NCBI GenBank assembly: GCA_021713415.1
Contig: JAKJJQ010000005.1
Coordinates: forward strand, 33,354 to 97,353
Length of the DNA stretch: 64,000 nucleotides
DNA from: M0027 sp021713415
GTDB taxonomy: Bacteria; Pseudomonadota; Gammaproteobacteria; Francisellales; Francisellaceae
Direction: 5' to 3'
The notes beneath the pieces were generated by a model. That model made no database searches and was not told where the DNA came from. It worked only from the letters and a program-made list of their open reading frames with translations. Below are positions 8,047 through 19,293 of the stretch, one piece after another. The position numbers and the translations under genes are program-made. Position 1 is the first letter of the stretch, and each line of letters opens with the position of its first letter.

Positions 8047-9123
8047 CTATTTTGAAATCCAGCTTACTTTTGCATTTTCAAAAAAGATTGCATCTTCATG
8101 TTTTGCTTCTTGTTTTAAGCGCTTACTTGTATTTTCAAAGACTTCTATAATTATTCTTCTTAGATGGGTTTGTGTATTAATGGCTGAAAAACCTCGTTGT
8201 TTAGGCAGTAAAGGAGTATCTTCATCAACTTGAGGATAATTACTTAAGCATAGGTATTTTCTCCATCTGATTAAAGCATCTAATGAATTTTTTTCAAAAG
8301 GGATATGTCTATTGGAGTTTGTTTTAATATACCATGTATTATTGATTTTATAGATATCACTCATTTTCGGTGTGATACCATTTGTAGGTATAAGTTCTGA
8401 AGGTTTAATTTTCATATATGCTAAAAGATAGATAATGAAATGACTTCTTTCACTTTGGAAAGAAGTATCTTTTGCCATCAAGTTAGCACTTGATATTAGT
8501 TGTTGAATATAATATTGATTAAATTGTGATTGCTTTTTTAAATTGCATTTCTTAGTTGGATGTTGTTTTTGGAGTCTATGACGTAATATGACGATTGGGT
8601 TTTTATCAATATATGCCTTTTGCAGTAAATAATTAAAGAATGAACTTAGAATTAAAATAATCTCGTTAATGGAGCTTTCTTTTATTTTAAATTGTTCAAT
8701 TGATGCTTTTTTACCTGTTTTATATTCTTGTCTTGATAGTGTAGAGACAAAAGGTTTCCAATTACTATTAGGTACACGCTTATTATTTACAAAAATAAAT
8801 CGTCTAGATTTTTTTGTGTCTATCCATGATTGTGGTGGCTTTTTGCAAAAATCAATGTAATTAATCATATCTTCTAGTGATAATTCTTTTAGAGATTTAT
8901 TTTGAATAAGCCAACTCCAATGAAGTAAACGCTCAACTTCTCTTCTATATGAATTAAATGTTCCATCACTATTAGAATTTAGTTTCAAAAAATTTTTTGC
9001 ATGATAGAAATCTGTAATTTCTTTAACATGTATTGGCGCATCTAATTTATTAAAATTTTCCAAAAAATGTTTTTTATCATCAAATAAAGGCATGGGAGTT
9101 TTTATAGCATTAGTAGTAATCAT
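8047..9123 (-). pseudogene. Tyrosine recombinase-like protein, C-terminally truncated, probably inactive
   Basis: The 358-residue product resembles phage-type integrases. A core-binding domain at about 35-190 includes SSFFNYLLQKAYIDKNPI. A catalytic domain then begins at about 205, with FIIYLLAYMKIKPSEL at the box-I position, where lysine replaces the usual arginine. The ORF ends at AKVSWISK, about where the HxLRHT box should begin, so the second arginine and the nucleophilic tyrosine are missing. Reading past the stop does not restore them. Its start overlaps the stop of the 95-residue gene upstream (TAATG). It is probably a relic of a mobile element. Confidence 0.6.
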
Positions 9124-9410
9124 TATGTTCTCTCCAATGTATTGATATATTGTTTAGAATTTATTATTGGTTTTAAACTAGAATGTTTTTGCTGAAGAAT
9201 ATTTTTTATTTTAGATTCAGCTTCATTAATGGTTATTGATAGGTTTATATATTTCTTTGTTACTTCATTATTATTAAAGTTTTCATAGGTGAAACCAGTT
9301 AAAAAATCAAAAATATCACTAATATTATTAAGTATATCAATAAGTTTAGTTGTAACATTGTCTAAGGCTTTTTGTTTTAAGTCTATTTGATTATTATTTA
9401 TATATTCCAT
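9123..9410 (-). CDS. Hypothetical helical protein upstream of the integrase relic
   Basis: 95 residues, Asn/Lys/Ile-rich, probably helical throughout, with no cysteine cluster or membrane segment; family not recognised. The ribosome site is weak (AAGAG). Its stop overlaps the start of the integrase-like ORF, so the two were probably one transcript. It is divergent from the HTH regulator at 9550. Confidence 0.5.
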   Translation of the reverse strand: MEYINNNQIDLKQKALDNVTTKLIDILNNISDIFDFLTGFTYENFNNNEVTKKYINLSITINEAESKIKNILQQKHSSLKPIINSKQYINTLERT

Positions 9411-9549
9411 GATTATTACTCTTAATTTTTATTTTTGATTATTCTATTGAGAGTGGGATAATGTTTGTATAAAGAATTTTCTAAAAATTCTTAGTTCTGT
9501 TAATATTTATATGATTTAAAAATCAAATTTGTAGAGTAACGGATTAGTA

Positions 9550-10329
9550 ATGAAAAAAGATTTATCTAAAATACCATATGAAATGATTTCAGTTGCAGGG
9601 GAAATTATTTATTCTGATATAGAGGTAACAGAATACATAAGTGGCCAGCGTGATATTTTGCAGGAAAACCCTAATAGCGCGCCTAAACAGTTTGCTTTCC
9701 CTTTAGGACATAGTGAATTACTTAATGATAATATAGCTCTTTTTAGTGGAGATGTAGATAAGTTGGTTAAACATGGTGTTATATTTTCTGATCAACATGT
9801 TTGTGTATTTACCAATATAAGAAAGCCATTAATGATTCATGGGAAAATTACAGGAATTATTAATACATATGATCTTGGATATCAGCAGCTAATAACCAAC
9901 CCATGTTTCCAGAATCTTGAGCCTATTACTTATCAGTACGAAAATTTCACAAAAAATGATATTAAGTTGCTAGTTTTATTATCACAATATAAAAAATTAA
10001 AAAATAATGATATAAAAAACGTATTTGATATTAAAATAAGCACAACTTATATTTATAAACATGAGTTATCAAATAAATTAAAATATATTATGGAGTCACA
10101 GGAGATCAGTCAGGTAGGGCTGCTGAATGATATGTTTAAGATTTCAGCACCTAAATGTGACTCTAAAGAAATAAAAGACTCTCAGTTTATAGTATTACCT
10201 GAAAAGGAATTCCTAATCCATTGTAAAAACTTATCTCAACAAAAAGCAAAGATATTAAAATTTGAAAATAACTTTGATGATCAACTGATAGAGAATTGGA
10301 AAAAGCTTTTAGAATATGTGAAAAAGTAA
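9550..10329 (+). CDS. PAS-like/HTH regulator, paralogue of the gene at 16579
   Basis: The 259-residue protein has an N-terminal sensor-like region (about 8-125), including QFAFPLGHSELL, GVIFSDQHVCVF and GKITGIINTYDLG. A C-terminal helix-turn-helix of LuxR/GerE shape spans about 138-178: FTKNDIKLLVLLSQYKKLKN, then DIKISTTYIYKHELSNKL. The same order and many identical residues occur in the gene at 16579. The two copies bracket the dotA cluster on the opposite strand. The start is ATG 9550 without an obvious Shine-Dalgarno. I infer regulation of the secretion cluster or of effectors. Confidence 0.65.
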   Translation: MKKDLSKIPYEMISVAGEIIYSDIEVTEYISGQRDILQENPNSAPKQFAFPLGHSELLNDNIALFSGDVDKLVKHGVIFSDQHVCVFTNIRKPLMIHGKITGIINTYDLGYQQLITNPCFQNLEPITYQYENFTKNDIKLLVLLSQYKKLKNNDIKNVFDIKISTTYIYKHELSNKLKYIMESQEISQVGLLNDMFKISAPKCDSKEIKDSQFIVLPEKEFLIHCKNLSQQKAKILKFENNFDDQLIENWKKLLEYVKK

Positions 10330-10658
10330 GGTTAATTGTATTTTGACTTAATTAAATGTAATTGGTTAGTTTTATTTTTTTGAAGTTTTTTTTTAGATAG
10401 TAATCGATAGCACTTTTTTAGATGTTTTAATGCAAATTTTAGTATGGTTAGTCTGACTATAATCAAAAAAACAATACTTATTATAGTTTTTATCATCGTG
10501 TTGGCTCCAAATTATGATTGTTGTGGATTTTAAATTTATTTAAGAATTTTATTCCAATGTAATTTTATAATAAATATAGATATTTTAGAAAAATCTTTAG
10601 TAAATGTACTTTTACTTATATTTTAAAAAAATCTATATGAATGGCATAGGGTTAGTTT
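10330..10658. other. Gap between convergent genes, no gene seen
   Basis: 329 AT-rich bases between the regulator at 9550 and the minus-strand gene ending at 10659. There is a short palindrome, TTAGTCTGACTA, near 10450, with no loop to make a terminator. Nothing else was supported. Confidence 0.5.
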
Positions 10659-11007
10659 TTAAGATGAATAATGAATTAAATAACATTTAGGTTGAGGGTT
10701 GGGTCTAAAATTGGTCATATAAGCTGTTACAATAAGTTGATAGCCTTTAGGAATCTTTACATTGCATTCTGGTGTCGTTACTCGATAGCTACTTCCCATA
10801 AAACCAAACATATACATTGTATGAATAGTAGCGCTATGTTTTGTACAAGTCATACTTTCTATAGGCGCTGAGTTAAATGCTGAAGCTTGGGTAAACATAA
10901 TTTCACCAGCACTAGTAAAATGTCCTTTTTCAGATAACTGAATTAAATTAATAACGCAGGTGGATTTAGTATTGTCACTTGCTATTGCAATGGAGAAATA
11001 AAGCGAT

Positions 11008-11036
<29 letters not shown>
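10659..11036 (-). CDS. Hypothetical small protein, possibly exported
   Basis: 125 residues from ATG 11036. The first about 20 residues (CLVIGFRSLYFSIAIASD) could be a signal peptide. Cysteines occur at several places and the end reads PQPKCYLIHYSS. The start overlaps the 3' end of the preceding gene by 29 bases and has no clear ribosome site. A TTG start at 11099 gives a longer product but looks worse. The family was not recognised. It is the last gene of the dotA-led minus-strand run. Confidence 0.5.
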
Positions 11037-12324
<1,288 letters not shown>

Positions 12325-12442
12325 AACATTTCACTTTTTAACTATTTATTTATTTTTATTTTGATTGAGTTTTGCACAAAAAGAACTTGTAAAAAATCGC
12401 TAAAAATCTTTATTTTTAAATATGTTTGCATGTAGTTTGTTA

Positions 12443-12976
12443 TTATGATGGTGCTAGCTCACTTAACCCATTTGAAGCAGCTTGTTTTTCCAAAGCCTGA
12501 TCATGTCGCTCTTGTTGATCTAAAAATAATGACGGGGGCTGTTCTGGTTTTAAATTATTATTAAACATATTGCCAAGTTGCTTCATAAATTCTTTTGTTG
12601 TATCTGAATTAGCCTCATTATTCTTGAAGAGCTTTGATATTAAAATAATGGCTATTCCTAAAGTCCCGAACCCTTCAATTAGACGTCCATTTTGCTTCTT
12701 TTCAAGTTGTTCTTCATTTTTTTGTTGCTGAGCTATTTGCTTTAATGTTGGTGGTTCACCTGTAATTCGATTGACCAATTGTTGTTGATTTTCAGGTTTA
12801 AGATTTCCATTTTTTAATGTATCAAATAAGTTATTGAGTCTTGAATTTTTTGAACCAAATTCTTGCTTTGCATAAGCAAATAATTTATCTTGATCTTCTT
12901 GATTGTATGTGCCGCTTTCTTTAGCTTTTTTAAGTATTTCATCTATTTCACTTTTTTTGATTTTTGATTTTTCCAC
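12443..12976 (-). CDS. Hypothetical single-pass membrane protein in the dotA cluster
   Basis: 177 residues from GTG 12976, with AGGGGA well placed upstream. The N-terminal half is charged and helical (KKSEIDEILKKAKES, then Gln-rich). One hydrophobic segment lies near 103-117 (GFGTLGIAIILISKLF). The C-terminal part is Gln/Asn-rich. I could not match it to any Icm/Dot component. It lies between dotA and the dipeptide-repeat gene, on the same strand. Confidence 0.65.
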   Translation of the reverse strand: MEKSKIKKSEIDEILKKAKESGTYNQEDQDKLFAYAKQEFGSKNSRLNNLFDTLKNGNLKPENQQQLVNRITGEPPTLKQIAQQQKNEEQLEKKQNGRLIEGFGTLGIAIILISKLFKNNEANSDTTKEFMKQLGNMFNNNLKPEQPPSLFLDQQERHDQALEKQAASNGLSELAPS

Positions 12977-13147
12977 AAGTATATTCCCCTACTAATTATT
13001 GAATTTGCCTAGATGTTGTTATTTGGTATTTTTATGTTGTATTTTTTAATTAGTGATACATCACATACCATTTTATTTTTTGTTTAGATAAAATAAAATC
13101 GTATAAAAAAATAATAGTTTGCTATTGATTTATTTGATTATTTATGA

Positions 13148-16100
13148 TTAAGCCATAATCATTTTGGCGGCTTGTTGGCCAGCTTTGGCTGCATCATTTG
13201 AAGCTGCAAAGTTTCGTTGTGATTCAGATTTTGAGGTGTCAATTGTACCTTGGTTGTATGATTGAGTTAGTTGTTTCTGACTTTCAATGCCTTGGCTCAT
13301 GGTTTGTCCTCCAGCTTGAGCCATACCTTGAGCATACTGCATACCAGCCCCTTTAAATTCTTGAATTGCAGCTTCACCACCACTGTCACCACTGTCAGCC
13401 CCTAACCAACGCAATACTTTATCAGGTATAATATAAATTAAAGAAAAACATTTGCTAAATGCCATGGCTAAAAAGGTTGCATATAAAAATATAATCAAAA
13501 CAGAGAATGTGCCACGGGCAATATTAGCAGCATCGGAACCATCTGATACTGGCAACATATTTAGTAATGAGTCGGTTATTGCATGAAAACCTTCAGCAGA
13601 GTATCCAATGACAATATAGGTCAGCCCAATCCCGCAAATCATACCTACAACCATCAAAACAGGGCGTAATGTCAAATTAATAGCAATTTTGATACCAGGT
13701 TGTGCTTTACCAAATACATCATGCCCTTCTGGGAAGGCAAGTCCATGTGCAACAATTGGAGCAGCAACAAAAGCTTCAATAACAAGTAAAAGCCATGCTG
13801 TTTTGCCTGCCCAGAAAAGTATAAAAGGAGTATAAGGAATAATTAATGCAAATGAAACACCAATACTGAAAATTGAGGTTAATACAAATAAAATTAATGG
13901 TAACCACATTAAACTTAATGAAAATCTAGCCATCTGCATGGTTACATTAAACATAATTTGAGAATATTCTAAAGCTATTTGAGCATTAAGTGTACTACTA
14001 GCCACGCCAAGGGTGGCTGCATTAATAATAGTGTATTTTGTTGCGTTTGACTTTGCACTGTCGGCTTGGCTTTTAGCAGACTGTTGAATTTGGTTTAATT
14101 CATCAACAGCATGAGAGTATACACCAATCATGCTGTTAATCGTGCCTTCAATCAGTGACATGCCAATTGCTTGAACATTTTGCACCATGCTATAATTTTG
14201 TGCAGCATAGTTGCATTGATCGTCATCACTATCGCAGGTGCTACCAATATTATAAATAGCGCCAAGTAATCCACCAACCTCACCAGCGTTTCCATTTGTA
14301 CCAATTTTGTCAAAGATAGCAGTTAGCATTTGTTGTGCTGGGTCAGTAACACTATTTGTATTAACTGATGATGGTCGTGTTGGACCAAAGTTAACCATAT
14401 TGGTGCTAAAAAAGCTGAATAAATTTATAACGGGTATGATCGTTTTATTCAATATATCATCAGCTAGCTGAGTTTTTTGACTGCTATCATCAGCGGATAT
14501 ATAAGGAGAATAGGCTGAGCTAACTAAGGAAGAAATTATATATAAGTATTGAGCATATTCAAAGCTCATGCCATCAACTAAAAGTGAATTAACTTCAGAA
14601 GTGTAACGTGCCTGAGAATCATCAGAGATAGATGAATCTTTAATAATTTGATTAAATAGTTGGCGGACAGAATCCATAGATGTGACAAAAGTAGCTGATT
14701 TACTTAAGTTTTTATATGGTTTTAAGTCTGCTATAGTAGTTAATTGATTACCATTACTTATGGTAGGATCAAATGATTCAGTTGTCCCATAGGCAAGCAT
14801 ATCGCCAACATATGTGGTTTTTTGAGTATAATTTACAGCAATTTTATCATATTCAATTGGTATTGATGTTTTATTAGATACTTTATTTGCTGCATCAGAA
14901 AGTTTAGAAAAATTAGCATATAAATTGGTTAAGTTAGTAGCTAGAGCATTATCAAAATTAAGATACAGCTGATCAGCATTCCACCAACCAAAAGTTTTAG
15001 CCTGATAACAAAGGCTATTTGTATCACTATCATCACATCCAGGGACAACATTACCAGTTTCTTTTTGTAGAGCAACGATAATAGCATTGGCTGTGTTATC
15101 TAAAGCTGTAGGTTCTGCAGTATCTAAGGAATTAGGTTGAGTTACTAAATTAGCAGTGAGGTAGGCAGGAACTGTAACACTGTATCGATGAAAAATATTC
15201 TCAATTTCAGCATCTTTTGGTTGATTAAGCATTTGGTTAATCGTAAAGTGTCCTTGCCAGTCAACGGTATTTAATTGTGTTTGAACGTAATAACTTGGAC
15301 CTAAGAACGACCATGTTGCTAACCCTTGCTGTAAATAAGATGAATAAATTTCAAGTGGTTTCACAGAAGGGTCAGTGCTAGAAACTGAATTGATTAAAGG
15401 CATATAGTAAGTAGATACAAATCCATTATTGGCATCCGTCGTAAAACTAATATTACAAGATATTGGTTTAAAGGCTATAGATTTTTGGACATAATCTAGG
15501 CCAGCAATACTACCATCGCCATAGTAGGGTATCGTGACATATTTACGATTTCCATTGCTATCTAGAATATATGGTTTTGGAATATATATGTATTTAGTAG
15601 TTGTGGCTGATGACTGTATACAAGGTGCGTTGTTTAGATTATTTTTGTCTGTTTTAACATAAATGCCACTATCATCTATTATATGACGTGTTAGATTGCT
15701 CATCATGAAAGTAGCAAGATATGTTTCAATGTTATTTATAACTTCGCTACTGACAACAGGTGGTACATTACCATCAACAACTTTCTCTACTACACTTGCC
15801 CATAAGTAATCAGCAAATGAAACACCAGTTGATATCATAGCGTATATAATATACTGAGCAAGACAATAACCAGTTTGAAATGGAACTGCTGATATAACGC
15901 CTCCTAGAGATCTAAGCATTACCCAAACAGAATTCCAATTTTTTCCTAGGAATTTTCCATCTTGAGCTGAATTAATTGTTCCGACAATAATTACATAAGC
16001 ATATATGATCATAATTGTCCCTAATAAGCCAGCATTGAAATACTGGAATAGGTAACCAAAAAGTGTAGGTTCTGACGTGATATTATTTGATAATATGGTA

Positions 16101-16192
16101 TTTAAATTAACACCAAATACTTCTTGTAGGATAGAGATCGATTGATCACTTTTTGGTATGCTACCCCAAATACTATTGAACATGCCACTCAT
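13148..16192 (-). CDS. dotA: DotA/TraY-family type IVB secretion membrane protein
   Basis: Polytopic inner-membrane component of the Dot/Icm (IncI Tra-like) secretion machine. The 1014-residue length fits DotA. Near the N-terminus are a membrane segment and the family stretch SAQDGKFLGKNWNSVWVMLRS, then GYCLAQYIIYAM and VSFADYLWASVV. A long polar, cysteine-containing exported domain follows (about 140-730). Several membrane helices lie between 740 and 960 (MWLPLILFVLTSIFSIGVSFALIIPYTPFILFW and neighbours), and the tail is Gln/Ala-rich. AAGG precedes the ATG. No other dot/icm gene is recognisable beside it. A conjugative TraY is an alternative, less likely given the setting. Confidence 0.85.
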   Translation of the reverse strand: MSGMFNSIWGSIPKSDQSISILQEVFGVNLNTILSNNITSEPTLFGYLFQYFNAGLLGTIMIIYAYVIIVGTINSAQDGKFLGKNWNSVWVMLRSLGGVISAVPFQTGYCLAQYIIYAMISTGVSFADYLWASVVEKVVDGNVPPVVSSEVINNIETYLATFMMSNLTRHIIDDSGIYVKTDKNNLNNAPCIQSSATTTKYIYIPKPYILDSNGNRKYVTIPYYGDGSIAGLDYVQKSIAFKPISCNISFTTDANNGFVSTYYMPLINSVSSTDPSVKPLEIYSSYLQQGLATWSFLGPSYYVQTQLNTVDWQGHFTINQMLNQPKDAEIENIFHRYSVTVPAYLTANLVTQPNSLDTAEPTALDNTANAIIVALQKETGNVVPGCDDSDTNSLCYQAKTFGWWNADQLYLNFDNALATNLTNLYANFSKLSDAANKVSNKTSIPIEYDKIAVNYTQKTTYVGDMLAYGTTESFDPTISNGNQLTTIADLKPYKNLSKSATFVTSMDSVRQLFNQIIKDSSISDDSQARYTSEVNSLLVDGMSFEYAQYLYIISSLVSSAYSPYISADDSSQKTQLADDILNKTIIPVINLFSFFSTNMVNFGPTRPSSVNTNSVTDPAQQMLTAIFDKIGTNGNAGEVGGLLGAIYNIGSTCDSDDDQCNYAAQNYSMVQNVQAIGMSLIEGTINSMIGVYSHAVDELNQIQQSAKSQADSAKSNATKYTIINAATLGVASSTLNAQIALEYSQIMFNVTMQMARFSLSLMWLPLILFVLTSIFSIGVSFALIIPYTPFILFWAGKTAWLLLVIEAFVAAPIVAHGLAFPEGHDVFGKAQPGIKIAINLTLRPVLMVVGMICGIGLTYIVIGYSAEGFHAITDSLLNMLPVSDGSDAANIARGTFSVLIIFLYATFLAMAFSKCFSLIYIIPDKVLRWLGADSGDSGGEAAIQEFKGAGMQYAQGMAQAGGQTMSQGIESQKQLTQSYNQGTIDTSKSESQRNFAASNDAAKAGQQAAKMIMA

Positions 16193-16578
16193 AACTGTAC
16201 CTTGTGTTGTTTTTAGTTGTATTATTTTTTAAGTGTTTTGTTAATGCTGTTGTAGTTTGTTTTGTTTTTGACCAGAATATCTTTTTTGGATTTGATGTAA
16301 ATGTAATATTTTTTTGTAAAATCTTAGTTTTATCTGTTAGAAAGGCTAAGAAATAAAATAATTTGATATTATTAGTATTTCTATAATTTCTTTAAAAGCT
16401 AGGCAGTATTTTATTGTGAATAATTTAAAATAATGAGTTTTAAACTTAACTAAGAAATCTGCAATTTTCCTTAGTTTGCATATCTGATTATTTATATATT
16501 ATTTGTTGAACTTTGCATACTAGATACATTTGTGAAGTAGATACTAACAATAAATTTAATGATAAAACCGGGGTTACT
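16193..16578. other. Divergent regulatory region between dotA and the HTH regulator
   Basis: 386 AT-rich bases separating dotA (minus) from the regulator at 16579 (plus). It must carry both promoters, but no consensus element or operator could be assigned with confidence. Confidence 0.5.
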
Positions 16579-17367
16579 ATGAGAAAGCATTTAGTCAAAA
16601 AACAATTTGAAATGATAACGTTAGCTGGTGAAGTATTATTTTCTGATTTATTTTTAAGTCGGCATCTTGGAGAAAGTCGTACTATTTTAGCAAATAAGTT
16701 AAATCAAGAACCTAAACAGTTTGCATTTCCATTAGGCTATAGCGCATTACCTAATGATATATTGTCTATTTTTGAAAATAGGAAAGAAAGTATAACAACT
16801 TATGGTGTTCTTTTTTCAAAAGATAAATTCGGTGTGTTTACCTTGCAGCGCTATCCATTGATTGCAAGGGGTAGAGTAACAGGGATTATTAATAATATCG
16901 ATTTTGGTTTTCATCAGTTACTAGCAAACCCATGCTTTCAAAATATTAGAGCTATTAATTATAAATATGAAAAATTTACTAAAAATGAAATTAAATTATT
17001 GTTTTTACTAGCTCAGTTTCCAAAAATAAAAAATACAGAGATAAAGAAAATTTTTGATGTTCAAATTAGAACAACCTATATTTATAAGCATGATTTAATT
17101 AACAAATTAAAATATATTACACATTCGGATAAAATTGATTATACTCAAATTGTTGCTGATATGTTTCAGGTTGACTTAGCTTCAATTAATCAAACTATAA
17201 TAGATAAAAGAAAATTTATTGTGTTACCTCAAGAAGAGTTTTTCCATCACTTAAATTTAATATCAAGGCAAAATAATACTGCTTCAGTAAAGTATGTAAA
17301 TAATTTTAGTCAAGAGACGATTCAAAAATGGCAAAAATTGATATGTAGCTCAAATTTGAATGGTTAG
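16579..17367 (+). CDS. PAS-like/HTH regulator divergent from dotA, paralogue of the gene at 9550
   Basis: 262 residues from ATG 16579. This start is preferred over a TTG 22 codons upstream because it aligns with the paralogue's first residues and follows GGGGTT. The sensor region carries QFAFPLGYSALP, GVLFSKDKFGVFTLQR and GRVTGIINNIDFG. The C-terminal helix-turn-helix reads FTKNEIKLLFLLAQFPKIKN, then FDVQIRTTYIYKHDLINKL. Both copies share NPCFQN, YIYKH and a late FIVLP segment. Divergence from dotA makes it a natural candidate regulator of the secretion cluster. Confidence 0.65.
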   Translation: MRKHLVKKQFEMITLAGEVLFSDLFLSRHLGESRTILANKLNQEPKQFAFPLGYSALPNDILSIFENRKESITTYGVLFSKDKFGVFTLQRYPLIARGRVTGIINNIDFGFHQLLANPCFQNIRAINYKYEKFTKNEIKLLFLLAQFPKIKNTEIKKIFDVQIRTTYIYKHDLINKLKYITHSDKIDYTQIVADMFQVDLASINQTIIDKRKFIVLPQEEFFHHLNLISRQNNTASVKYVNNFSQETIQKWQKLICSSNLNG

Positions 17368-17382
17368 TGATAAGTTAAGTGA

Positions 17383-18114
17383 TTACAGTATTGTGCATTC
17401 CAAGCATTGAATAGATTTATCCTGCTCAGTATTAGCCTGTAGATTGTTTTGTTCTTCTAAAAAAATATGGGGGTTGTTCTTTATTTTTTGGCCTTTTTTT
17501 ATGTCGTATTGTGGATATTGAGTGTAGAATTGTGACCAAAACTGGTATTGATTATTGAATGTTAATTGTTCTATTTCATTACAAGCCTTGTCTAATAAAG
17601 AAATTCTGGAATTTATATCAATTTGAGTATCAATAAAATAAGGTGTTATTTTACTATTTTTATTAGCTGAATTAGGATCTGATACAAAATCAGTCTTTGG
17701 GTAGGAAAACTTATTTTTGGAATAATCTGAGGAATTACTATTGCTTTTGGAGCTTGTTTCAATGACCGGGTCTTGTATGCTACTTAGGGAGTGACTACGT
17801 AATGAATTTGAGTTATCTAAAATGTTTTTTAGATCAGCAGATGGTGAATTTGGATTCGTGATACTAGGACCTTCTAAAAGTTGTTTTCTGAGAGGAGAGC
17901 TGATGTTAACTTCACGTATGGCTGATTCTGAAAGATAAGTGTTATACAATTTTTCAAGAAGATTATTTTTATTATTTGCATTGTCTGTATCACAGATCTT
18001 TTTAGATTCAAGTATAAATTGAAAGTTTTCTTCTAGGTGTTGTAGTTTAGCATATTTAATCACATCATTTTGAAAATTAATATTAGAAAAAAAATTATTT
18101 ATTTTATCAGTCAT
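17383..18114 (-). CDS. RGS-like domain protein ending in a CaaX-type prenylation box
   Basis: 243 residues. Residues 14-82 read like the first half of an RGS (regulator of G-protein signalling) domain: LEENFQFILESKKI aligns with the EENxxFWxACExF helix, and AIREVNISSPLRKQL with the KEVNIDSxTRxxI stretch. Residues 169-204 (SLLDKACNEIEQL then FWSQFYTQYPQYD) resemble the closing helices (FDxAQxEIxxL ... RFLxSxxY). A Ser/Asn-rich insertion (about 83-160) lies between. The last four residues are CTIL, a CaaX box of geranylgeranylation type, preceded by another cysteine. I infer a host-membrane-targeted effector acting on G proteins. Confidence 0.6.
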   Translation of the reverse strand: MTDKINNFFSNINFQNDVIKYAKLQHLEENFQFILESKKICDTDNANNKNNLLEKLYNTYLSESAIREVNISSPLRKQLLEGPSITNPNSPSADLKNILDNSNSLRSHSLSSIQDPVIETSSKSNSNSSDYSKNKFSYPKTDFVSDPNSANKNSKITPYFIDTQIDINSRISLLDKACNEIEQLTFNNQYQFWSQFYTQYPQYDIKKGQKIKNNPHIFLEEQNNLQANTEQDKSIQCLECTIL

Positions 18115-18362
18115 TATTTTAAAATCCTTTATTACTAATTTTAAGTGAATTAATAACCAATAACGATCATCTAATTATCGGTCGGTAGTGATTTTACAAA
18201 TGATTGCTGAAAAATAAATTGTAAATTAATCGTTAAAATCTCAATATTTAACTAATGACTTATAATTAAATAAACTAATATTTTTCTAAATTCTCTTAAT
18301 ATGATTTTTATTTTGTATTGATAAAATTTAACCAATATTTTAAATAGTGGGGTTAAATAAGA

Positions 18363-19256
18363 ATGATAAAATTTTTAATGACAATTTTTACATGTACTGT
18401 ATATATTATCTTTAATAATATTTATGCAGGTGCTCGTTACAAATTACAAATAACAAATAATACGAATTATGATGTTTATGTAATGTCAGATTCAGATTGG
18501 TGTATAGAAAATAATGCAAACACTATACGTGGTGGTGGGATTGTTAAGACTAACAGTTCTGTAACTTTTGGCTTTAATGATTCAAATAATAATAATTGTA
18601 ATGATGCACAAAAACATATTGTAATACGTGTTTTTCCACTTATAAATGGTTCTAATAAATATGATTCAATCAATCAGGAAAATGATAGTTTTTTTACATT
18701 TGTACATCAAAAAAATAATGGTAATTGGAGTAATTTAATTCAACCAGTGAGGATGGTTGGTAATTTTTCAGGGGCATATGATATGAATACTAATAGTTAT
18801 CCATCAGCTGATTATTTAACGTATGTAAGTAGTGCAACTTGCAGAGGAAAAGATTGTTTAAATAAATGGTCAGATGATAAAGATGATATGGATTTAAATA
18901 TAACTCTAAAAACTAGCTATAAATTTCAACCGGTTGGTTTGGGTGATATGACAGTTACAGATGGTTATGGGAATATATTGACACCATTAGTTGGTACTGA
19001 TTTAAATAGTCCCCGACCAGCTCGATATAGTGGATTGGATAAGTATATTCTTCGTTTTACTCGAACAACAAAACAATGTGTAGTTTCTGATAATATACTT
19101 ACATGTGACTCTACAATTGGCTATATTAGCCGAAATTATTTAAGTTATAATATTAATAACGTAGTACTTACGTGCCAACAAACACAGTCAGGTGATCCTC
19201 AGTGTCCATGGATTTCATTAAAAAATGCAAGTAATACGCCAGCATCTATTTATTAA
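18363..19256 (+). CDS. Secreted CPW-family protein, dispersed copy
   Basis: 297 residues with a signal peptide (hydrophobic 3-20, cleavage about IYA-GAR). The N-terminal domain begins YKLQITNNTNYDVYV. The mid-region holds CRGKDCLNKW, also found in the copy at 40649. The C-terminal module has LGDMTVTDGYGN, FTRTTKQC, a second cysteine (LTCDSTIGY instead of CPSSI) and CQQTQSGDPQCPW. A GTGGGGTT sequence lies about 10 bases before the ATG. It is an outlying member of the family concentrated at 36-46 kb; function unknown. Confidence 0.75.
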   Translation: MIKFLMTIFTCTVYIIFNNIYAGARYKLQITNNTNYDVYVMSDSDWCIENNANTIRGGGIVKTNSSVTFGFNDSNNNNCNDAQKHIVIRVFPLINGSNKYDSINQENDSFFTFVHQKNNGNWSNLIQPVRMVGNFSGAYDMNTNSYPSADYLTYVSSATCRGKDCLNKWSDDKDDMDLNITLKTSYKFQPVGLGDMTVTDGYGNILTPLVGTDLNSPRPARYSGLDKYILRFTRTTKQCVVSDNILTCDSTIGYISRNYLSYNINNVVLTCQQTQSGDPQCPWISLKNASNTPASIY

Positions 19257-19293
19257 TATTAATTTGGTAAATTTATATCATTCGTTTAAAAAC

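Noticed and set aside
8047..8060. Integrase continued by read-through or frameshift beyond the stop
   Set aside because: Translating past the TAG in the same frame gives no HxLRHT box or tyrosine motif.
10440..10470. Palindrome near TTAGTCTGACTA as terminator for the regulator at 9550
   Set aside because: The arms meet with a single central base and there is no following T-run in the right orientation.
17460..17480. GGGGGTTGTTC on the plus strand as another pre-start element
   Set aside because: It lies inside a minus-strand coding region with no ORF starting after it; the 6-mer occurs by chance in several coding stretches.
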